Source of the DNA: Acidimicrobiaceae bacterium | Lineage (GTDB): Bacteria; Actinomycetota; Acidimicrobiia; Acidimicrobiales; Ilumatobacteraceae | Reading direction: 5' to 3' | Length of the DNA stretch: 64,000 nt | NCBI GenBank assembly: GCA_020637235.1 | Contig: JACJWG010000002.1 | Location: 1-64,000 of the forward strand | Shown here: positions 57,781 through 64,000 of the stretch, piece after piece | Layout: each line of letters begins with the position of its first letter | Numbering within the stretch: the stretch's first letter is position 1 | Translations under genes and position numbers: made by a program | The notes under the pieces: generated by a model | What the model was told of the DNA's origin: nothing | Seen by the model: only the letters and a program-made list of their open reading frames with translations | The model's database searches: none

Positions 57781-58773
57781 TCAATCGTGAGATGACCACC
57801 GGGTACGGCTCGTCACCTGGTCGAGGCACGCGAGGGCGTCGTACGACGAGCCGGGGTCGAGCCACACCAACGACACGAAGATCGACTGGGCTTCGTCCCA
57901 GCGCCGCTGTCGCCACGCACACAGGCCGAGGCCGTGCAGGGCTCGGCGGAAGGGTCGGTTGTCGATCAGCCCTCGGGGCAGCACGCCGGCGAACCCCGGC
58001 GGCAGCGCCGTTTCCGCGACCGCCACGCCGAGCTCGTAGTGGCGGCGGGCCTGCGCCACGTGACCGCGGCGGAACTCGATCAGGCCGAGGTGCGCCCAGG
58101 CATCCACACATCGTGGGTCGAGCTCGATCACGCCCTCCAACAACCGGACCGCCTCGCGGTGCAGGCCGGCATCCAGCAGGTCGGCCGCGTCGACGATCGG
58201 ATCGAGGTCGTCGAGGTCGTCGTCGGGGTCGACGCCCGGCAGTACTTGCTCCATCTCGAACCGGGGGCGCGGACCGGCGGCGATCACGTCGAGCAGCAAC
58301 GGGTGCAGCGGTCCGTCACCCGGTTCACCCCAGTACTCGGTCGCCGGGTTCCAGGTGCCGTGGGCGGTGAGGCGCAGTGGTTCGTCGATCGCAATGGCGG
58401 TCGTCGACGACGCCGCGAACCTCGGGTACACCCACGCCGTCGGCGGGGCCGGCTCGGGCAATGCGGGCGTACCTGCCCATCGCCGGTACGCATCGATCAG
58501 GCGGCGCGTGGCCGGATCGAGGGGCTCGACCGGCACGAGGTCGAGCAACGACACCCGGTGCAGGCGACCCTCACGACGGCACACCGCTGTGAGGCCCTGC
58601 CGCTCCCAACCCTGCAGATCGACCGCGACGATCGCGACCTCCACCCCGACGATCGTCGCCGCGATCGGCAACCGGGCCCGATCGTCGAACGCCTGACAGA
58701 ACGCCAGCAACTGCTCGTCCTCGTCGTCGGCATCGACGATCACGTCGAGGATCAGCGCATCGATCTCGTCCAT
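57781..58773 (-). CDS. TPR-containing protein, unrecognised
   Basis: This 330-residue protein starts MDEIDALILDVIVDADDEDEQLLAFCQAFDD and has a beta-rich middle (ATIVGVEVAIVAVDLQGWERQGL; RLHRVSLLDLVPVEPLDPATRRLIDAY). It ends in three TPR-like helical pairs (LLDAGLHREAVRLLEGVIELDP; AWAHLGLIEFRRGHVAQARRHYE; ALHGLGLCAWRQRRWDEAQSIF). It likely binds other proteins. TAGCAT at 58799-58804 could be its -10 box. No partner is evident. Confidence 0.65.
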   Translation of the reverse strand: MDEIDALILDVIVDADDEDEQLLAFCQAFDDRARLPIAATIVGVEVAIVAVDLQGWERQGLTAVCRREGRLHRVSLLDLVPVEPLDPATRRLIDAYRRWAGTPALPEPAPPTAWVYPRFAASSTTAIAIDEPLRLTAHGTWNPATEYWGEPGDGPLHPLLLDVIAAGPRPRFEMEQVLPGVDPDDDLDDLDPIVDAADLLDAGLHREAVRLLEGVIELDPRCVDAWAHLGLIEFRRGHVAQARRHYELGVAVAETALPPGFAGVLPRGLIDNRPFRRALHGLGLCAWRQRRWDEAQSIFVSLVWLDPGSSYDALACLDQVTSRTRWSSHD

Positions 58774-58798
58774 CACCCAGGAGCCCCCATCAGGCCCG

Positions 58799-58804
58799 AT
58801 GCTA
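58799..58804 (-). promoter_or_regulatory. -10-like box TAGCAT for the TPR gene
   Basis: TAGCAT on the minus strand lies 25 bp before the ATG at 58773, leaving a short leader. Confidence 0.35.
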
Positions 58805-59063
58805 TGTGTCGCCGAGCGATGCACCGCTCGGAGACGTGGCGAATGGGCCCGGCGGGCGATGGCAGCGCACCGCCCGGACCGGTGCGCTGCCGTGCGCACC
58901 GCCGCCCGCCCGTGCGGGGTTGGTGTGACACCCCTTTCGTAGGGTTGGTGGTGTTCCGTTGCGTCACCGCGTTCCCCCGGAACGAACTGATCGGGCCCTG
59001 TGGGGCTCCTCGAATCGATGGTTCGTCGCCTCCTGCTGGTCGGGGGGTGGAAAGGGGGTTGTG
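58805..59063 (+). promoter_or_regulatory. Leader region of DUF222-HNH gene 2
   Basis: TAGGGT at 58940-58945 with TGTGACACCCC just before it repeats the plan of the first DUF222 gene (51222). GTTCCCCCGGAAC near 58970 is a short inverted repeat, matched by ATTCCCCCGGGAC in the other leader. AAAGGGGG is the ribosome site. Confidence 0.55.
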
Positions 59064-60506
59064 ATGATGCATGCCGTGCCACCGTCGGACGATGTCGGGC
59101 CCGCACACCCGCCCGGCGCGTCCGGCTCGTCCGGGGACTTGTTGCCGGTGGTGTGGGCGCCGCCGCCGGTGTCGTTGCTGTCGGATGCGGAGCTGCTCGG
59201 CTCGTGCCGGTCCGACGAGCTCGAACGGCGCCGGGTGGAAGGCCTGTTGATCGTGTCGATGATCGAGATCGAACACCGACAGTTGCACCGCAACGACGGC
59301 CACACCTGCCTCGCCGGCTGGGGACGCGCCGTGCACCGCTGGTCCAACCGTGAAGCACGCGACCGACGCGACCTCGCCCACCTCGCCCGCCGCAACCCCC
59401 ACCTGCTGTCGGCGTTGGTGTCCGGCCGGATCGGGGTCGCCCAAGCCCACCTGATCGCCCGCACCTCCACCGCACCCCGCGTCGGACGGTTCGTCGAAGG
59501 TTTCCTCGATCAGATGATCGTCGAAGCCGGCCGACTCGACTACGCCGACTTCGAGCTGTACCTGCGCCAATGGCGCGTGCTCGTCGACCAAGACGGCCCC
59601 GACCCCGCCCGCGCACACCGCGACCGGCACGGATCGATCCAATTCACCGACCACGACTACATCGTCCGCCTCATCGGCCCGAACATCGACGGGGTCAAGA
59701 TCAAAGCCCTCCTCGATCAGATCGAACGACTGTTGTTCGACGCCGACTGGGCCGCCTGCCGCGCCGAGTACGGCGACCTCGCCCGCCCGGAGCTGATGCG
59801 CCGCACCCCCACCCAACGCCGCTACGACGCGTTCATCGAACTCTTCACCCACATCGACCCCACCACCCTCGGCCACACCGGCATCACCGGCACCACCGGC
59901 ACCGGCACCGCCGACGACACCGATCCGGGACAGGACACGCCGAGCGACGAGGACCGGGGGCAGGATCGGGGGGAGGATCGGCCCGACGGGCCGGTCGACA
60001 CCGTCGTGAACATCGTCATCGACCTCCGCACATTCCTCACCGGACTCGATCAACTCCTCGGCCGACACCTCCAACGCGACGTCCGCTCACCCTTCGGGCC
60101 CGCACGCGCGTTCAGTCACACCCTCGACGGAGTGCTCATCGACCCACGCGACGCCGTGCTCGCCGCCCTCTACGCCAAGACCCGGCTCGTCGTCGTCGAC
60201 GACCTCGGCCGCCCCACCCAGATGACCAGCACCAGCCGCCTGTTCCGCGGCCGCATCCGCGACGCCGTGCTCATGACCAGCGTCCGCTGCACCCACACCG
60301 GATGCCTCCGCCCGTCCACCGAAGGCGACATCGATCACCTCACCCCACACACCCACGGCGGCCCAACACACGTCTGCAACGGCGGACCCGCCTGCCGCCA
60401 CCACAACATCTGGCGCTACCTCACCGGCGCCATCACCCGCCTCACCGACCACGGCTACTGGACCACCCACCACCCCGACGGCACCAACATCGCACCACCC
60501 GACTGA
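59064..60506 (+). CDS. DUF222-HNH endonuclease-like protein 2 (13E12 type)
   Basis: This 480-residue paralogue of the protein at 51343 has the same order: a short acidic linker near residues 270-310 (DDTDPGQDTPSDEDRGQDRGE), and DUF222 with VAQAHLIARTSTAPRVGRF and LYLRQWRVLVDQDGPDPARAHRD. It ends in an HNH region with CTHTGCLRPSTEGDIDHLTP, CNGGPACRHHNIWRYL. The Cys pairs and HHN triad are kept. The double ATG at 59064/59067 leaves the start open by one codon. Confidence 0.85.
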   Translation: MMHAVPPSDDVGPAHPPGASGSSGDLLPVVWAPPPVSLLSDAELLGSCRSDELERRRVEGLLIVSMIEIEHRQLHRNDGHTCLAGWGRAVHRWSNREARDRRDLAHLARRNPHLLSALVSGRIGVAQAHLIARTSTAPRVGRFVEGFLDQMIVEAGRLDYADFELYLRQWRVLVDQDGPDPARAHRDRHGSIQFTDHDYIVRLIGPNIDGVKIKALLDQIERLLFDADWAACRAEYGDLARPELMRRTPTQRRYDAFIELFTHIDPTTLGHTGITGTTGTGTADDTDPGQDTPSDEDRGQDRGEDRPDGPVDTVVNIVIDLRTFLTGLDQLLGRHLQRDVRSPFGPARAFSHTLDGVLIDPRDAVLAALYAKTRLVVVDDLGRPTQMTSTSRLFRGRIRDAVLMTSVRCTHTGCLRPSTEGDIDHLTPHTHGGPTHVCNGGPACRHHNIWRYLTGAITRLTDHGYWTTHHPDGTNIAPPD

Positions 60507-60512
60507 CCACGG

Positions 60513-60528
60513 CGACGGCGAACCGTCG
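60513..60528 (+). terminator. Hairpin after DUF222-HNH gene 2
   Basis: CGACGG and CCGTCG enclose CGAA, six bases after the stop. It is a compact six-pair stem without a T-run. Confidence 0.4.
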
Positions 60529-60575
60529 TCAGGAACCTTCCGGCGGGTCGGCGCGTTCGCGGGACCATCTGCGAG

Positions 60576-62126
60576 ATGCATCAGGGAACCATTCGTGGCC
60601 TCATTGCCGCGGCGGCGATCACTGCCACCGTCACCGCCGTCGGCGTGTACCAGAGCGCATCGGCCGGCACCGGCGCGTCCGCGTCCAGCTTCGTGCCGAT
60701 CACGCCGTGCCGGCTGTTCGACACGCGTCCGGGCGACGACAACGTCGGCGGGCGCGGCGCACCGCTGGGCCCCGGCGACGTGCACACCGTGACCGCCACC
60801 GGCGCGAGCGGTCACTGCAACCTCCCGTCGAGTGCCACGGCGGCGGTGCTGAACGTCGTCGCGATCAACCCGTCGGCCAGCTCGTACCTCACGGTGTTCC
60901 CGGCCGGGCAGCCGCGGCCGACCGCATCGAGCCTCAACTGGACCGCCGGGCAGGCTCCCACACCGAACGCCGTCACGGCGGCGTTGTCGGACGACGGCAA
61001 GGTGAGCTTCTTCAACCTCGCCGGCTCGGTCGACATCGCCGCCGACGTGGTGGGCTACTACCAAGCGACGTCGGCCGGTCCTGCGGGACCGCCAGGGCCA
61101 GCCGGCGCCACCGGCGCCCAGGGACCAGCAGGCGCCGACGCCGTCGACCCCGCCCGCGTGATCTGGGTCGCCGAGAGCGGCGGCGACTTCACGTCGGTCG
61201 CGGCCGCACTCGCGTCGATCACCGACAACGACGCCGACCACCGCTACCTCGTGCAGATCGCGCCCGGCACCTACGTCGAGAATGCCGGCATCGACCTGAA
61301 GGACCACGTCGACCTGCAGGGTTCCGGACCCGGCACGATCATCCAGTCGAACGGCTCGGGCTCGAACGGCGCCACCGTCCGCATCGGCACCGTGCACGCC
61401 GAGCTCCGCTCGCTGTCGATCGCGACCACCGGCTCGCGAGGGCTCGACATCTCCGCGGCCGGCGACGTCGACGACGTCGTCGTCCGCGACGTGTCGATCA
61501 CCGTCACCGGCAGCGCCAACGGACCGCGAGGGATCGTGCTCGCGGCAGCTCGCGCCACACTCGACGGCGTGTCGGTCGCGCTCGACAGCACTGCCAGCGA
61601 ACAGCGTGGCATCGCGGTGGAGAGCGGCTCGATCCTCGTGGCCAGCGACACTCACGTCGTGATCGAACCGACCCACGGCGGCGGCCAGGACTGCTACGGC
61701 GTTCGTTCCGAGAGTTCGACGCTCACGTTCACCGCCTCGACGATCCTGATCGACGGCTGCACCGTCCAAGGAAACGCGCTGCACGCGTGGGCGTCCACCG
61801 TCACCGTCGACCAGGTGTCCGCCGTCGCGGACACGGCGAACCCCGCCCAGTTCAACGGCACGATGATCGGAGGAAGTTCGACCGCGACCCTCGACCGGCT
61901 CGTGAGCCGTGCGCTCGGCACCGGCGGGGTGTCGGGTCTGTTCACCCCGGGCGCCACGATCCTCCTCCGGGACGCCACGCTCACCGGCACGAGCCACAGC
62001 CTGTACCGCTCGAGCGGGACCGTGCAGGTGGTCGGAGCACTGATGGGCGGCGCGACCTTCAGCATGTCGGGTCGCTGCACCGACACCCTCACCTACGACA
62101 CCTTGGCCGTGTTCACCTGCAGCTGA
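60576..62126 (+). CDS. Secreted right-handed beta-helix protein with collagen-like stretch
   Basis: This is a 516-residue protein. A signal peptide occupies about 1-30. One LDTR module follows (ITPCRLFDTRPGDDNVGGRG; VLNVVAINPSASSYLTVFP), then a short collagen-type run (GPAGPPGPAGATGAQGPAG), then a pectinesterase/parallel beta-helix part from about 195 (GGDFTSVAAALASI; IAPGTYVENAGIDL; repeated strand turns). No catalytic residues are obvious. It is probably a surface or matrix protein. The C-terminus ends with a single Cys. Confidence 0.72.
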   Translation: MHQGTIRGLIAAAAITATVTAVGVYQSASAGTGASASSFVPITPCRLFDTRPGDDNVGGRGAPLGPGDVHTVTATGASGHCNLPSSATAAVLNVVAINPSASSYLTVFPAGQPRPTASSLNWTAGQAPTPNAVTAALSDDGKVSFFNLAGSVDIAADVVGYYQATSAGPAGPPGPAGATGAQGPAGADAVDPARVIWVAESGGDFTSVAAALASITDNDADHRYLVQIAPGTYVENAGIDLKDHVDLQGSGPGTIIQSNGSGSNGATVRIGTVHAELRSLSIATTGSRGLDISAAGDVDDVVVRDVSITVTGSANGPRGIVLAAARATLDGVSVALDSTASEQRGIAVESGSILVASDTHVVIEPTHGGGQDCYGVRSESSTLTFTASTILIDGCTVQGNALHAWASTVTVDQVSAVADTANPAQFNGTMIGGSSTATLDRLVSRALGTGGVSGLFTPGATILLRDATLTGTSHSLYRSSGTVQVVGALMGGATFSMSGRCTDTLTYDTLAVFTCS

Positions 62127-62147
62127 CGCCCCGGCGCGTGGGCTCGG

Positions 62148-64000
62148 TCAGCGCCACACGCCGGCGAGGTCGACGACCACGTCGGTGGCGGCGGACGCGA
62201 ACAGACACAGTTCGCCACTCGGGGCGAGGGCGACGGCCGCGGCGTTGGGTCGCACCATGCCCGCGGTGAAGTTGGCGCTCGAGGCGAGCGGCATCGGGCC
62301 GCACGGCCAGGCGGTCACGAACCCGCCGCGCTCGGGGTGCACCACCGTGATGTTCACCGCTGCTGCGGCGGCGTCCGCCACGAACACACGGCGGGTCTCC
62401 CCTGCCGCCATGCTCGCGAGGCCGGGGTCGCGTGTGTCGAGCACACGAGTCGGTTCGACCGCTTCGTAGCGGTGCGCGCCGTCGTCGCCCCACCAGCCGT
62501 TCACGTCGACGACGACGTCGGTGGCGCTCGAGCTGTACACGCACAACCGGCCGTCGGCCGACAGCTTCACCGTCGCCGCGTTGGGTCGGGTGTCGCCGGT
62601 GGCGGTGTTCAGGTTCGACGTGAACGGGCGGGCCTCGTCGCACGGCCACACGGTGAGGAAGCCGTTGCCGGGCGCCACGGCGGTGAGGTTGATCGTGACC
62701 GCGTCGGCACCGACCGGCACCCCACCGCGACCGGCCACCTGCACCTCGATCGTCGAACGAGCCTCGAGCCGCTGGCCGGTGTCGCGAGTGTCGAGCAGAC
62801 GGACCGGGGTGAGCGGGGTGAAGCTCGCCGACTCGCCGTGGAACACGCCGGTGACGTCGACCACCACGTCGACCGCCTGCGAGCTGTACACGCACAACGC
62901 CCCGTCGTCGACCTCCACGAACGCCGCGTTCGCGTCCACCGAACCGGCGGTGTAGTTGACGGTGGAGACGTCCGGGCGGGTACCTCGGCACGACCATGCG
63001 GTGAGGAAACCGGCACGAGCGGCACCGACCGCGGTGAGGTTGATCACGACCGCGGTCGGATCGCCCTGATCCGACACGTCGACCCGGAGCACACCGCCGG
63101 CAGTGATGCGGGTGGAGTCGCGCGTGTCGGCGAAGCGGGTGGGCGTGATCGGCTCGAAGCGTGGCGGCTCGGGCACCGTCGTGGTTGGCGGGTCGGTCGG
63201 CGGCGGGTCGGTCGGCGGCGGTGGAGAGGTCGTGGTCGGCGGCGGGTCGGTGGTCGGGGGCACGACCACATCCAGCGGGGCGGTGATCGTGCCGCACGGG
63301 CCGTGGTCGGTGACGGCGGGGACGTCGGGGTGGAACGACAGGCCATTCGAGTAGTCGCCGATGCGCTGGCTGCCCCCGGCATCGAGGTACACGTCGGATG
63401 CGAGGCACACGCGCCTCGGTGTGGACGACGGCGCGTTCAGCGCGAGTGCGTGTCGGGCCACCAACACCGTGGCGGTGCCGTCGCCGTTGTCGGTGGCCGT
63501 CGCAGCGAACGGGAACTGGCTCGTGGAGGTGATCACGTACACATCCGGGGTGACCCCGGAGGGCGGAACGACGCGGAGCCGGAGATACGTCGAGTCCCAG
63601 TCGGCCGACAGCAGTTCGGGTGGCGGTGGCTTGTCGGGCAACGGCAGGAACGAACTGCTCGTCGCTGCCGACCAGCCACGTGAGGACGAGAAGGTGCTGA
63701 CGCTCACGCTGTACGACACACCCAGCCGCAAGGGCAGCGTGAGCGAGGTGCTCGCCGTCGTGAAGTCGTGTCGATCGAAGCCGCCGAGCGCGTAGCTCCA
63801 TCCGTTCGCGGTCACCCGGTACGTGATCGTGTCGCCACCGGAACTCGGCACCGGATCCCACGACAGGGTCGACACACCACCGCTGCTCGACGAGCGGATG
63901 CGGCCGACCGGCGGCACGAACGACGACGGGTTCGACGTGAGCGTCCGCGTGGTGGTCGGTCCCCTGCCGCCGGCGACCAGCTCGTAGGCCACCTCGAGCA
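62148..64000 (-). CDS. Secreted FnIII-like and LDTR-module protein, N-terminus beyond the window
   Basis: At least 614 residues are inside the window, and the start lies to the right of base 64000. Two fibronectin-type-III-like domains come first (SSGGVSTLSWDPVPSSGGDTITYRV; PPPPELLSADWDSTYLRLRVVPP), then a Pro/Thr-rich hinge, then three LDTR modules (ITPTRFADTRDSTRI; PVRLLDTRDTGQRL; PTRVLDTRDPGLAS) each closing with VVVDVxGxW. The end GVWR closes the last module. It resembles the proteins at 42711 and 60576 and is likely an extracellular matrix protein. Confidence 0.72.
   Translation of the reverse strand, partial: LEVAYELVAGGRGPTTTRTLTSNPSSFVPPVGRIRSSSSGGVSTLSWDPVPSSGGDTITYRVTANGWSYALGGFDRHDFTTASTSLTLPLRLGVSYSVSVSTFSSSRGWSAATSSSFLPLPDKPPPPELLSADWDSTYLRLRVVPPSGVTPDVYVITSTSQFPFAATATDNGDGTATVLVARHALALNAPSSTPRRVCLASDVYLDAGGSQRIGDYSNGLSFHPDVPAVTDHGPCGTITAPLDVVVPPTTDPPPTTTSPPPPTDPPPTDPPTTTVPEPPRFEPITPTRFADTRDSTRITAGGVLRVDVSDQGDPTAVVINLTAVGAARAGFLTAWSCRGTRPDVSTVNYTAGSVDANAAFVEVDDGALCVYSSQAVDVVVDVTGVFHGESASFTPLTPVRLLDTRDTGQRLEARSTIEVQVAGRGGVPVGADAVTINLTAVAPGNGFLTVWPCDEARPFTSNLNTATGDTRPNAATVKLSADGRLCVYSSSATDVVVDVNGWWGDDGAHRYEAVEPTRVLDTRDPGLASMAAGETRRVFVADAAAAAVNITVVHPERGGFVTAWPCGPMPLASSANFTAGMVRPNAAAVALAPSGELCLFASAATDVVVDLAGVWR

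Noticed and set aside
51343..60506. DUF222-HNH pair as a composite transposon
   Set aside because: No terminal inverted repeats, transposase or target duplication was seen, and the two genes are in the same orientation with diverged sequence.
1..64000. tRNA, rRNA or known riboswitch
   Set aside because: No cloverleaf with a GGTTCGA-type T-loop plus matching acceptor stem, and no rRNA segment, was recognised on either strand by reading.

Overview
The window is high-GC DNA (roughly 70 % G+C, strong third-position bias, dense antisense shadow frames) from an actinomycete-type bacterium. The evidence is an actinobacterial-type tad pilus operon with a LysM-BTAD protein, an F420-type luciferase-like protein, two DUF222-HNH (13E12-type) genes, LPxTG anchors, and many leaderless starts with a TANNNT box 6-8 nt before the start codon. 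The mix (LytR_C, DUF4012, VanZ, secreted repeat modules ending in LLDTR) best fits Acidimicrobiia, possibly an Ilumatobacter relative. That taxonomic call is inference. No rRNA, tRNA, CRISPR array or complete IS element was recognised.

Layout. 0-5 kb: a degenerate 58-bp repeat, an ACP-like small protein, an AI-2E exporter, kynureninase, an ATP-dependent DNA ligase and a CaiB-type CoA transferase. 5-15.8 kb: a complete minus-strand tad locus (prepilin peptidase, RcpC/CpaB, TadZ, TadA, TadB, TadC, a Flp-like pilin, two TadE-like and one TadG-like protein, LysM-BTAD), most genes joined by 4-nt stop/start overlaps. 15.8-16.3 kb: four copies of a 58-bp repeat with 11-bp inverted ends. 16.3-19.4 kb: a low-molecular-weight phosphatase and a divergent pair of citrate synthases, one fused to a DNA-binding domain, with a palindrome between them. 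19.4-51 kb: a surface polysaccharide region with a Wzz-tyrosine kinase, Wzy-like polymerase, Wzx-like flippase, several glycosyltransferases, polyprenyl-phosphate sugar transferases, two GH71-type glucanases, two LytR_C proteins, DUF4012, a PqqD-like protein, VanZ and LPxTG proteins. Its right end (45.7-50 kb) is scarred: a HAD gene runs into a beheaded LPxTG gene, a glycosyltransferase is frameshifted, and only the tail of a sugar transferase survives. 51-64 kb: two DUF222-HNH paralogues with related leaders flank an unrecognised four-gene cassette (PH-like, acidic, helical, HEAT-like) with a coupled 25-codon upstream ORF, a HipBA module and a TPR protein. Two secreted repeat proteins follow, the last cut by the window edge.

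Working together: the tad genes should build an adhesive type IVc pilus. The polysaccharide genes cover priming (sugar transferases), assembly (glycosyltransferases), flipping (Wzx), polymerisation (Wzy), length control (Wzz-kinase with the phosphatase at 16.35 kb as its likely partner) and trimming (GH71). The most unusual items are the fixed-length 58-bp inverted-end repeat family beside the surface genes, the HTH-citrate synthase with an operator over its own promoter, and the coupled four-gene cassette at 53-56 kb.
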